Of a stretch of DNA of 28,173 bases, positions 10,801 to 20,400 are shown in pieces. A program made the translations under genes and the position numbers. This stretch comes from Chara braunii (lineage: Eukaryota; Streptophyta; Charophyceae; Charales; Characeae). Every line of letters starts with the position of its first letter. Within the stretch, counting starts at the first letter, position 1. Below the pieces are notes generated by a model. It had not been told where the DNA came from. It saw nothing but the letters and a program-made list of their open reading frames with translations, and did not search any database. Location of the stretch: assembly GCA_003427395.1 (NCBI GenBank), contig BFEA01000428.1, positions 1,180,857-1,209,029 on the forward strand, read 5' to 3'.

Positions 10801-10888
10801 ATTGTAGGGATGTCACCTTTTTTGGTTTAGATTTGACGACCCTGTAATTAATTTTAGGCCTAAACATGCGATAGGTTGATTTAATTGT

Positions 10889-11520
10889 CAGGGAGCTAGC
10901 TTTCCCAGGGCGCCCGCCGGGCGCCCCGGGCACCCCGCCAGGGTAGGGACCACGCCCGGGGTACCCCGGGCATGCAAAAAACGCACCAAGTTTTTTTTGT
11001 TTTTTTTTTCCAACCACCAGACCTTGCTGCGCTTTGGGAGTAATGTCCGATTCAGGCCTCTTTTTTTTTATTTTCATGTATGTTGATTTTTGNNNNNNNN
11101 NNNNNNNNNNNNNNNNNNNNNNNNNNNNNNNNNNNNNNNNNNNNNNNNNNNNNNNNNNNNNNNNNNNNNNNNNNNNNNNNNNGGGGTGCAGGAGGGGGCG
11201 AATTTGAATCTTGTATCAGTGCGCACCGTCGATCTATGCAGATCAACGACCTGAATCCCCCCAAAAATTAAAAACCTAAAAAACGGGGCCTACCGGATCC
11301 TAAAAAACAATGTGCCGACTGCTGAAGACAAAGTTGGCACGTTTGGAATAGGGCTGCGGCAAGAAAAGTTTTTTTTTGGATTTATCTGCCTTGGTGCGAG
11401 AGGCGCCCGGGTGCCTTCTCGGGCGGGTTGCCCGGCCGGGCACCCCGGGCGCCATTCCGGGCATGGTGGGGTACCCCGTGCGCCCGAGGTGGAAAGCTAG
11501 CCATGAAGTGAATGGCCCTA
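10889..11520. mobile_element. GC-rich inverted-repeat element containing an assembly gap
   Basis: GCTAGCTTTCC at 10895-10905 is the exact reverse complement of GGAAAGCTAGC at 11491-11501. Inward from each lies an arm rich in GGGCGCCC, CCCGGG and GGTACCCCG palindromic words (10907-10975 and 11399-11485). The outermost bases CAGGG (10889) and CCCTA (11520) recall hAT ends, but the right end carries about 14 extra bases before the shared motif and no matching 8-bp duplication was found. The boundaries and superfamily are therefore tentative. The centre includes 90 unresolved bases. Confidence 0.5.
11093..11182. other. Assembly gap (90 N)
   Basis: All bases are N. The gap sits between two GC-rich, self-complementary arms, a structure that commonly stops sequencing or assembly. 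The true length is unknown. Confidence 0.99.
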
Positions 11521-11603
11521 ACATAAGACCTTCCTGTCTTCCTAGGTGAGGATCATGCCCAGTTAATTAGGTCCAGAGCCAGTTGTGATATTGGAGTATA
11601 AGG

Positions 11604-11780
11604 TCTAAAGACTATCTTGATATTTTGCTTCTGCAAGACCCCGATTCTAAAGATTTGATTGCTAGATACTCACTTAATATCCGCTTGCTTCTTGAAAAGG
11701 ATTTTAATGGTATTGAGAGAGATAAAAAAGAGACAGGAAGGGAACAACGGATGTGGTTCGAAACATCAGTTAAAATTTGA
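11604..11780 (+). pseudogene. Exon-like open stretch, unidentified
   Basis: A frame of 58 codons running to TGA at 11778-11780. It has balanced, protein-like composition (SKDYLDILLLQDPDSKDL, later EKDFNGIERDKKETG) and is unlike the other chance frames nearby. There is no ATG at its start. The preceding AG at 11601-11602 could serve as a 3' splice site, so it may be a terminal exon or a captured or decayed gene piece. No family is recognised. It lies just outside the 5' edge of the LTR element insertion. No further exon on the same strand could be identified within the window. Confidence 0.35.
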
Positions 11781-11926
11781 ATAATAATACAGAGGGAAGA
11801 TTAATTTGCATGGCCCTTACGCAAAGATAACACACATAAATAGAGAAATGGGTGGCGCTCCACTAACCTCCATTGAGTATCCAAACGTGCAAAATGAGAC
11901 TGAATCGTGCGCTAAAACATGGAAAG

Positions 11927-11930
11927 ATAC
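11927..11930. repeat. Target-site duplication, left copy (ATAC)
   Basis: ATAC lies directly before the TGTGACG end of the left LTR and is repeated at 25254-25257 directly after the CGTCACA end of the right LTR. This shows one insertion event for the whole element. Confidence 0.8.
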
Positions 11931-13317
11931 TGTGACGCCCAACCTCACGCCCGACGCGACTTCCTGATCGGAGTGGGATGTGGGCCTTGAAGTGCGAAAA
12001 GGGGTGTGCCAAGGATTTTTGGGAAAGCGGGGGTGGAGTCCCAGGTCAGAACTGAGATCTCCTGTGGCAAGGATTCAGGGGCATATATTGCAATAGGACT
12101 AAGGTGCGGGTTACTTTCAGTCTGATGACGGTCGATGTCGTGCAGCTTAAGGCAGATGGCATGCACGGTGCATCAGAGGCCGTCCGATCCGTCTGTTTTG
12201 GAGACGGCGGTTCGAGAGAGGCTCGAGAGGGCTGCGGTTCTTACAAGTCGGATTTTCGGGGGCAGACACGTGGCATCTGCCGCCGTGCGTTATAGTTAGG
12301 CTCCGTGGTTCCCGAGGTTCGGTGGTAGATGCGCCGTCTGCAGTTTCTGCACGGCCAGCGGGGCCAATACGGGGCGATGGAATTCCACGGTACCACCGTG
12401 AGTTGGTGATACAAGAGGAGGAGACGGAAGGGAGGAAAATTGGTAGAGACAACGACAAAGCCGGGGGATATGAAGTATTGCGTGTTATACGTAGTTGGGT
12501 AATCGGGGCACCTCGGATCGCTGGTTACAGCACAACGAAACTCCCTGGGGCACAGTCAGTTCCCGGTTAGGCAGGAAAATTCTGGACGTCTCTACCTAAG
12601 TTCTTCTCTTACCCAAGGTTCGAAGTACTCTGAGTCCCATGAGTCCGACATCTTGTCATTGCAGCGTAGTGGAAGCTTTCCGCACGCATCTAACTGACAA
12701 GGGGATTTCTCGATGTGATATCGGAAACTCCTATCCATTTAGGTGCGTGAAGGAACGAAAATTCCCGCCTGTCCGATACCGGAGGTGTCAAGTTCGTCAA
12801 TGGTCGCGAATCGGCGCGCGTGGATACGTGTAGGCTGCGCAGATCAGATCGCGCTTATACGTAGCCACGCGGGGTATTTGCTTGTTTCTGGAAAAAAAAA
12901 ACGAGAGTCTAATTCCTCATGCAAAATCGCCACGTGCCATTGACGACTACCCAATCATCTAATCACTCAGTGATCCCGCAAGCAATCATTCCCGAGCATG
13001 CAAGGTGTCATTACACATCAGACGTCAGAATGTCCACTATGCTTAACGACGTATCAAAATGGCAAGCAAAGACGATGACCAGACAGGAAAAACGACAATT
13101 ATATCATCCGTTCATCCATTCATTCGACAAAACACACAATAGCTTAGATCAAGATCAATCGCAAAACAAGTGTGGGCTGAAACCGAGGCAAAGATTCTCA
13201 AAACAAAGGAAAATGGGCGAGTCGCCCTGAGCCGAGATCTAAATTTATATACAAAAGTAAAGAGGGAGACAAGACAAAGAAAATTGCAAATCCACGTCCA
13301 TCAACCTCAGCTCTCTC

Positions 13318-13373
<56 letters not shown>

Positions 13374-14396
13374 ATGCGGACAGTCCGTCGTCACGCACCA
13401 ACCCACGAAGTCGTCACCTCGCTTAGTCCTCCTACACCCGTCAGGTTCGCCCGCGCGCTACAGTCCATCGTAGCCCCACGCGTCAACCCCGCGCATTTGG
13501 CACCAGCTCGTCGGGTCGCCCGACTCCCACTTCAACTCACCTCTTACTTTACTCATGAGCCGACCCTCACTGATCGCACTCCCCGAGCTTCCAACAACTG
13601 GTTAAGAGAGCTAGTTAATCGCGCAACCGGAATTTATAGCGTGCATGCATGCGCGAAGAACACAAAATTACAAGGACTTAGAACGAGAGAAGGGAAGGGA
13701 GCGCCTACATTCTGCATGGCTAGATCGGGGCATGGGGGCTGTAGCCACTCTCCACGCATCGATCCGATCATGCAGCCCGGGGGCCAGATAGACACAGCAA
13801 AGGAGAGAGGTGGGAAAGACGAAGCTCAAGAAGAAAGATACAGTTACAAGGGCTCCCCGCCCAAAATTACGGTTACGCGCAAGATTAAGGGCGTCAGCTA
13901 ATCAGAGTTCCGTTGCAGCCGCAACAAGAAGCGCGCGAGCATCAAGGCAGCGCGTGACAAAAGAAATCCTAAATTCCTAAATTCATAGCTAATGCAAAAA
14001 AAACTTCAATAAAACGCAAATTTCGAAAAGAAAGTCCAAAATTCCGAGAGCCATCGAGAGCTCGACAAGATTCGAAAAAGAAATACAAAAAGACGCAAAA
14101 CTTCCCGCGCGATTTCTGCGCCTAAAACCCGACAACAGAACAAGAAAGAGGTGACGTCAAACATTATTAATCGCGTCTTTGTTGGCGCGACAGCCACTCA
14201 ACCGGCCATCTCGGGACTTGCTCGGCCCTGAACCCAGCCATCCGAAAAGAAGCGACGCAAAAAGGCGAAGAAGCGAGGACATCGATGCAATTTCCCTTCG
14301 ATCCCGATCTCCCGTAATTGGCCCAACCTTCCCATCTTAGGACCCCTCCTTGTCATCGTGCAAAAAATCGCGCGGAACAGAAATTGGTTCGTCACA
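11931..14396 (-). repeat. 3' LTR (2466 bp)
   Basis: This is the downstream LTR in element orientation. On the minus strand it starts TGTGACGAACC at 14396 and ends GGTTGGGCGTCACA at 11931, so its termini are the 7-bp inverted pair TGTGACG/CGTCACA. It keeps the full 3' terminus that the 5' LTR has lost. It contains a CT run of about 50 bases at 13321-13370. A TATAAATT box candidate lies at 13631-13638 and a TATATAAATTT candidate at 13241-13251, both on the minus strand. Open frames inside it, such as 13170-13901, run through the CT repeat and are not genes. Confidence 0.95.
13321..13370. repeat. (CT)n microsatellite in the 3' LTR
   Basis: About 25 CT units. The same position in the 5' LTR (24224-24238) has only about seven. 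The difference arose after insertion, because both LTRs are copied from one template. Confidence 0.95.
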
Positions 14397-15226
14397 TATG
14401 TGACGCCCAGGGGGTTCCAATCTTAAGCAAGCTCCCGTTTGCTTGAATCATGACATGTGTCGATCCCTCTAATTGATCGACACGCAGAGCTTTCTTCGTT
14501 GCCACTTACCGTTCGACAAGAGTGTGGACGTCATCCAGGGTGGCACACATGGCTCTATCCTACAATATCTTGAGGATGGGCTCTCTTCAGTCGAAGGAGG
14601 GGATTATTCGTGTCATCGCTGTGGCATGCGTCAATCAACCGTGCATCAATGTCCTAAGGGAAGGGGAAAGGGAAGACGATACATGGGGGCGTGGCGAGGG
14701 GGTGGGTTAGTCAGGAGTGAGGGCGAGGAGTGTTCCATCCTACAGGTTCCCTGGGAAGGGCAATCTAATTACCGATGGGGGAGGCGATGAAGGATGCTGG
14801 GGAAGAGGAGGCATGAAGCGATTGATGGCCGGAGATTCGAAAGCGGGAAGGGAGGTGTAATGGATGGAGCGGTGGATACAGGGGAAACGAGGTTCCTCGC
14901 GATGGTGGGGGAGAGAGGCAGTATAGTCAGGGTAGATAGTGGAGAGAGTGCGGCGAAGGGCCGTGTGAAAATTCTCGTAGTTTTCGCAGGCGGGGATCTT
15001 TCCTGATATAATACAATATATTTCTATATGGTTATATTCCGGCCAATTTGCGCTAAACAGGAGAACATGGAGAAGAATAAAATTTACTACAGAGCGCGTG
15101 GTAACATGCGGAAAGATGGTGACTAGGAGGCGGGTGGTGTAAAGGTGGTGGTAGAGGTCGGGAGGAAAGGGGCACCATCCAACGGGGAACGAGGGTCTAC
15201 CAGGGAATCGGGTGAGCATCAAGAAG
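14397..15226 (-). other. 3' non-coding region of the retrotransposon, without polypurine tract
   Basis: This is the interior sequence between the last open frame and the 3' LTR. A minus-strand polypurine tract should touch the LTR at 14397, but the bases there read GGGCGTCACATA, not purine-rich. Instead 14399-14409 repeats the LTR terminus TGTGACGCCCA. A stem TGTCGATC/GATCGACA lies at 14459-14483. The plus strand is G-rich at 14660-14770, meaning C-rich in the element's sense direction. No protein motif is seen. Confidence 0.6.
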
Positions 15227-15529
15227 TCAAGGGGACGGCGAGAGAACAAATGGGGACGAAGCCCGATCGCCCTCATGCTGACGTAGGCAAAGGGCAAGTC
15301 GGGGAGAGGAACCAGACAAAGTCGGCGATTCGCTCCTTCGGCGGCGTCTTCCCGATCCCTCCACTGCGGCTCCATCGTTTCCTTCGTCTTCCTTCGGGGG
15401 CTCTGGACCGAGCCACGGATTTCCCAACGATAGATCTGGCGGGGACCTTTCCTCAACTGGTCGTTTCCCCTCCGCCTTTTCCAACCGTTTTCGTGCTCCT
15501 GCCTCTTCTTTTTCCCTGCTTCGCTGGGG
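15227..15529 (-). other. Open hydrophilic extension after the third ORF
   Basis: The frame used by the end of the third ORF stays open past its TAG at 15530-15532 down to a stop at 15227. It encodes a very charged stretch rich in Arg, Glu, Pro and Ser (for example a run of five Arg in GSGRRRRRSESPT). Either the TAG is a mutation and the protein originally ended here, or this is untranslated sequence that happens to be open. The sequence does not decide between them. Confidence 0.3.
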
Positions 15530-16749
15530 CTACTGACTCGGCCCGCCTGCTACCTCCTCCTCGCCTGCTGGCTCCTCTTCTTCCTTGTCCTCTTCTTCTT
15601 CCTGAATGTAATCAGGATCGTCACTATCTTCGCTCGATCCTTCTTCTTCTTCTTCGCCTTCTTCCTCGCCTTCTTGTTCCTCCTGCCGCGTGTTTCCTTG
15701 TCGGATGATGGGGTCCCAAACTGTGAGATCGGTGACGTCGATCTCAAGAAAAAGAGCTTGGGACGGATAAACACAGTTGTCGCCATCCAACTCAGGACAT
15801 GTGGACCACAGCAGGCGTGGCTCGAGTGTTGGGGAAAGCACGAGGGTGCCAGGCTGATTGTCACATCACGATAAGATATCCAAGGGCAGGCTGTCCACTA
15901 GCTGCGTAAGAAACACGAGCAGTTCGCTCGTAATTAGAGCGAGATTTCCGTCATCTACCTTTCCAAACAGTATCCCCAACAGATCCCCCTCCGTCGCCGT
16001 CCTCCAAGCTTCTATGATCAGCAGTTCCACTTCGTCGTCTGGAAGTTCTGGACCCTCTCCATACGGCGCCGGCTCAGACCAGCGGAATCCTACTTCCAAC
16101 AATCAGAAGGCGAGCTCTGCGTACGCCTCCTACCAGTCGCTCCACTTCTCCTCGTCCAATATCGGCACACTGATCTGCTTGACACGATAAGAGAGAGAGG
16201 GGGCGTGCACAAATTGCCAGAGGGTGGGGATGTCAGAGGGGAGGCCAAAGAGAGAAAGGCGGCGGCGACTCATCGGGGCGGCGCAAAGGGACGAAGCTCT
16301 GGTAACACGATCGATGGCGAATCGCTGGAAGAGCGAAGCTGCAGATCGATGTCGTGCGAGGGCACGACCATATCCCCGCGTCGAGCAAGGAGTGTTGTCC
16401 ACACAGTCTGAATCTCTTCGCCCCACGCGCGCAAGGTCCGGAGGATGTCGGGATGGATCGTCGATGGCACTGCCGTAATATCCCCGACGAAGACGACGAT
16501 GACTGTGATGTGACTGATGGCAGGAGGGGACAGGCGCTGGAAGGCCGAAATCTCGGCCAGAACACGTGTTGCTGCCGCTTGCGAAAACCGGAATTCCGCC
16601 GCTGCGTGGATTGTTGCCGTGCTGAAGAAAGCTGCAAACCGAAGAAAATCGGCACTGAGTCATGGCCGTTGTACTTGCCGGATGGTACCGATCCGCCCTC
16701 TCGGGGTTAGCAGCTGCGCACTGATCACCTGCTCCACTGAAAAGCTCAT
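15530..16749 (-). pseudogene. Third ORF (ORF3) of the retrotransposon, unknown function
   Basis: It starts at ATG 16749-16747, whose ATGA overlaps the TGA that closes the pol frame. About 400 codons can be followed. The first part is in one frame to about 16275, with one TGA at 16660. The frame then shifts and continues to TAG at 15530, with internal TAG at 16130, TGA at 16103 and TGA at 15866. Several of these stops are one C-to-T change from CGA or CAG. Segments include MSFSVEQVISAQLLTPRG at the start, ILDEEKWSDW before 16130 and DGDNCVYPSQALFLEID near 15760. The tail is a strongly acidic region with long Glu runs (15535-15690). No transmembrane segment, signal peptide, envelope motif, nuclease or RNA-binding motif was recognised. 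Its codon-like conservation across stops suggests it was once a real protein, perhaps a structural or regulatory accessory product. Confidence 0.6.
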
Positions 16750-18076
16750 GGCGATGGAGGCGGGGACGGGGTGCTGGAAGGGGCGATAGATGCAGGAGGG
16801 GAGGAGAGTGATAGAGAGTCGTCGTCTTCCCCTGTGGCGAAGGAGGAGGCAGACACAGCTGGAGATGGAGAGGAAGGGAGAAGACGTACATAGGACACAT
16901 GGCAGACCATCGGTCGAGCCGATCGGCTTCCCGAGACCTCTGGCACGAGGCGCACGGTGTTCACCCCGTTCGGACCGAGTTCGATCACACAAATTACCCG
17001 AAGAATCATGGCGCTATCTTCCCTTGACGAGCATATTTCCTCACCTGCACCAGGTCCCCTAATTTATATTGGGGCCGTGGTCCCGCATTCCCATTTCGGG
17101 CCTCGTAGTTACGGACCTGTCGGCCTTGGGCCAATGTGGTCATCCGTTGGCATTTTCGGGCTTATGGGGGAAGGGAACGTTCCATCAGCTCCATGTGCCG
17201 CTTGGCCTTGTCCCGAACCGTGACTCTTGTGGGCCGCCAGTTCAATGAAGATTCATCGGGGAGGCTTGGTATCGAGACACAAGCTACGCTATTGGTTCGT
17301 AATAGGAAGGGGCTATGGCCCGTCGATTCATGAGGCGTTCCCCGATGGACCACCAGGATGTGATCTACGATATCAGGCACGGCCTCGGTTCCCGTGCCGC
17401 GATGTTTCGTTGCAATGCTGTCTTTATCACCCGATTTGCGTTTTCTACCAGCCCGTTAGATTGTGACATGTGAGGTGCGGTGTTCCGAATGGCGACGCCA
17501 TGTACGACTAGATTCCTTAAAACTTCCCCTCTGAATTCTACCCCATTGCCGGTCAGGATTTCCTCTGTGTCCTTGTGCATGCCTAAAAACCGGTTGACGT
17601 ATCACGCAATTTCAGCCCCTTGTCGCGTACAACACGGGTATGCCTCGATCTATTTTGAGAAATGGTCTATAAATACCAGCAGGATTGAATATTCCTAGCT
17701 ATTAGGTCCAGGGGGCACCACAATATTGGTAGTATCCATGCTGACCCTTTGGAAAGGCCGTTCAACTACCATCAGCACTATTGATCTTGGCGGTTGAATC
17801 GGCGCCTTGTCCGCAGCGCAGACCTGGGCGATGATGAATTTCACATCATCGCGAATATTGGACCAATACCATTCATTTTTATCGATTGCTGCTTCCGTGA
17901 TCTGTACGGCAAAATGGGTTGCAGTTTCTTCGTGCGCCGTCTTAACCCTGTCATACCTCATGAACGGGTGCGGCACTACCATCCAAATCCCACTACCATC
18001 CGTCTTTCATTTTCCTAACCGGCCCTCGTTCCAGCGATAGTCCCGAGCCCTTTCGTTGGCCCTCCTTTGATCCTCC
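16746..18076 (-). pseudogene. Integrase region of pol, inactivated
   Basis: Integrase inserts the cDNA into chromosomes. The order read on the minus strand is: a zinc-binding region around 17960-17810 (two His in AHEETATH, then a Cys in VCAADKAP where a second Cys is expected); the core, with the first catalytic Asp in SMDTTN (codon 17736-17734), the second replaced by Gly in LTGNGVEF (17550-17548, expected Asp-Asn-Gly), and the Glu kept in SNGLVENANRV (17445-17443); the STGHSPF block near 17330; and an SH3-like C-terminal domain (GDLVQVRKYA near 17070, then LGPNGVNTVRLVPEVSG near 16975). A Ser/Pro-rich tail with an acidic patch ends at TGA 16748-16746. Breaks are stops at about 17996, 17695, 17650 and 17609 and at 17162, with frame changes near 18080, 17370 and after 17162. 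No chromodomain is visible. Confidence 0.9.
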
Positions 18077-18457
18077 TTAAGTGAAGTCTTGCAGGGGGTT
18101 ACCTACCAAGGTAGCTATTAGAGCGATATCCGTCCATACCTCGGCCCTTCTAAACTTCCGGGTCTTTTCCAACCCTTGCAACGTGGCGTCAAGAAATCGA
18201 GCCTCGGTCGGGATCTTATCAACCCGACACAAGGGACACAACCAAGGCTTATCGCCATTTCTGTACTGGATGCACAAGCCGTGGGCTCGAGCGACACACT
18301 GCCAACAATCTATCCATTCTGCATATCCCTTTCCACTAGGACGCATAGGGATCGAGTAGACGCGTGAAATTGCTCAACAAGAATAGAAAATTTGTCTAGT
18401 AGGCAGAGAAAAGATAAGGACGAGAGGGGAGAGAGAGGACTTGCAAGATTACCTCCG
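18077..18457 (-). pseudogene. Pol linker with PHD-finger-like Cys/His cluster
   Basis: Between RNase H and integrase, an open stretch at 18346-18077 carries W-I-D-C-W-Q-C-V-A-R-A-H-G-L-C, eleven residues, then W-L-C-P-L-C. The spacing C-x2-C-x4-H-x2-C ... W-x-C-x2-C matches the second half of a PHD finger, including the Trp two residues before the last Cys pair. PHD fingers usually bind histone H3 tails. The first Cys pair expected upstream is not seen, because the sequence there has a stop and unusual composition between 18460 and 18347, which could be a deletion, decay or even an intron. After the finger the frame runs into EVWTDIALIATLVGNP, a typical pre-integrase helix region. It belongs to the polyprotein rather than to a separate gene. 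Confidence 0.55.
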
Positions 18458-18928
18458 TCACCCATTGCCAATCACCTGCTTCTGGCCACGTGGAAGGACT
18501 GCCGCTTGTCCGTACTTGGGTCCGTTCGCCGACTCCGGTTCCTTCCACGAAATTATTTTTTCGCCCTTAGGTACCTTAGCGGGGCGATGCAGACGTGTCA
18601 ACCCGTCTGCATTGCCGTGCCTCTCTATCTTTCGATGGATGGTGTCGAAGTCGTACTCCTGTAGGCGCACCACCCACCGTCCAATCATGCCCGTGTAATT
18701 AGTGAGCTTCTTGAGAGTCAGTAATGGATCGTGATCAGTTACAAGGAGGAACTCCTGTCCATACAAGTATGGATGGAAGTGCTGAATTCCCCAGACTACG
18801 GCATAGCATTCACCCTGCGGGGCTGAATCATTCCTTCGTTCGTCTGGCACCGTACGAGACACGTACTCGATGACGTGCTCTCGGTCGCCGTTCCCCTTTT
18901 GCGCTAGAATAGTGGAAATCGCCTCTGG
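18458..18928 (-). pseudogene. RNase H domain of pol
   Basis: It degrades the RNA strand of the RNA-DNA hybrid during reverse transcription. It is in the same frame as the RT but separated from it by TAA at 18931-18929, which falls directly after the first catalytic Asp in the ITDW segment. Readable motifs are the GECYAVVWGIQHF block with the conserved Glu, and VTDHDPLLTL with the next Asp, followed by GRWVVRLQEYDF and the HGNADGLTR block ('N..ADALSR' in relatives). The frame ends at TGA 18460-18458. The single stop at a serine position of the TDWS motif fits a TCA to TAA change. Confidence 0.9.
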
Positions 18929-20400
18929 TTACCAGTCTGTGATAAGAATGAACTCCTTCGTAGGGTCCGGCCGGATCAAAATAGGTGCCATCGCCAGAGC
19001 GCTTTTGAGGGTGGCGAAGGCCTGTTCGCACTCTGCGTCCCAACTGAGGGGCTGGTCTTTTCGTAGCAGGTTCGTCAGAGGTCGTGCTATCGCGGTGAAA
19101 CCCTTGATGAAAAGGCGGTAGTACGATGCCAGTCCCAGGAAAGCTCGAACCTGCGTCACTGACGTGGGGACAAGAGCATCTTTCACCGCCTCGACTTTCT
19201 GCGAATCTGGTCGCAGTCCTCCACGTGTCACCACGTAACCCAAGAACGAGATTTCCGAGAGGAAAAACTCGCTCTTCTCGAGCGCGATCTTGAACCCAGC
19301 GTCTCTCAGAGCTCCCAGTGTCCACTCAATGTGCTGCGCATGCCCGTGATAGGTTTCCGAGTAGACCAGGATGTCGTCCATGTACACGATGACACAAAAG
19401 TTAATCATCCCTTGAGTCAGCCGTGTTTTGTTGACGAAGTTATGAAATGTCACGTTCATAGCCCGTTGAAACGTGGCAGGCGCGTTGCAAATTCCCATTG
19501 AACACCGAACCCACTGCCACGTGCCTTCAAACAGTACAAAAGCCGTTTTCGGTCGATCTTCCTCCTTAACCAGAATGTGATGGAAGCCGTGACAAATATC
19601 AAATTTACTAAAATAATTAGCACAACCAATCGCATCCAGCAAGTCATCAATCCTGGAAAGGGGGTACACATCTTTAATCGTGATATCATTCATCTTGCGA
19701 TAATCAATGCATATGTGAATTGATCCGTTCTTTTTCGGCACCAATACTACCGGGAACGACCATGGCCCGGTGGCGGGTTCGATCCAACCATTAGCTTCGA
19801 ATTCTCGAATCCGCTCAAGGGCCGTTTTTCGTTCTACCAGGGAGTATCTATAGGGCTTACTGTGAATCGGGGGATGGTTTCCGGTTTGAATCTCGTGCTG
19901 TATGACTAACGACAGTCCAATGTCTGTGTCCATCAGACTAATCGCTCCTTTGTATTCTTTTAGAATTTTCGCGATTAGGTGATGGATCTCATCAGGGACG
20001 TACTGGGGCACGTGCAACTCATACAGCTCATCCCATATCCGTACATCGATACATTTCGTGCTCACCCGCTTAGTATTTTCATGCGGGGGCGCGAAAATAA
20101 ACGACTTATCCGATCGCCAGGAGAATACCGTAGCCATCATTTGTGCATCATGCTCTCGAATGGCCACGTGTTCCTCTGATGTTACTCCGTCTCGAATGTC
20201 CTGCCATAGCACGGGTTTCGTTGCGATTTTGATTCCAAGCCCAGTTTCAAGGCGCTCAAGGGGTTCCAAAGAATTGGTCTCCGCCCCTAAGCGTATCAAT
20301 CGTATCTCTTTTGTAGGTGTCAAAAGAGATCGTGGGAGATTCATGATGTCACCGTAGTGCCTTTTGTCATTATATCGTTGCAAGTAAAGGGGAGATACCT
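18929..20400 (-). pseudogene. Reverse transcriptase domain of pol
   Basis: It copies element RNA into cDNA in virus-like particles. The frame is open for about 490 codons from near 20400 to TAA at 18929. It holds the full Ty3/gypsy RT order: KPYRYSLVE and ATGPWSFPVVLVPKKNG in the fingers, CIDYRKMNDITIKD, the first catalytic Asp in FSKFDICHGFH (relatives have 'KLDL..G.HQI'), TAFVLFEGTWQW, PATFQRAMN, the YMDD box at 19384-19373 followed by ILVYSETY, then FLGYVVTRGGLRPD and VRAFLGLASYYRLFIKGF of the connection. All three catalytic aspartates are present, so this is the best preserved part of pol. It is out of frame with the protease part because of a one-base change between about 20405 and 20375. 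Confidence 0.95.

Noticed and set aside
10667-11077. 136-codon minus-strand frame, Gly/Pro-rich
   Set aside because: It spans the boundary of two unrelated transposons and its composition reflects GC-rich inverted repeats.
13170-13901. 243-codon plus-strand frame in the left LTR, and its 254-codon counterpart at 24073-24837
   Set aside because: It runs antisense to the element through a CT microsatellite (serine/leucine run), differs in length and end between the two LTRs, and has no protein motif.
15145-15708. 187-codon plus-strand frame with a leucine/proline-rich end
   Set aside because: It is the complement of the charged and Glu-rich coding stretch of ORF3. The Leu/Pro bias is the mirror of GAG/GAA repeats.
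15530-16749. Retroviral envelope-like identity for ORF3
   Set aside because: No signal peptide, no clear membrane-spanning segment and no cleavage or fusion motif; the acidic C-terminus does not fit.
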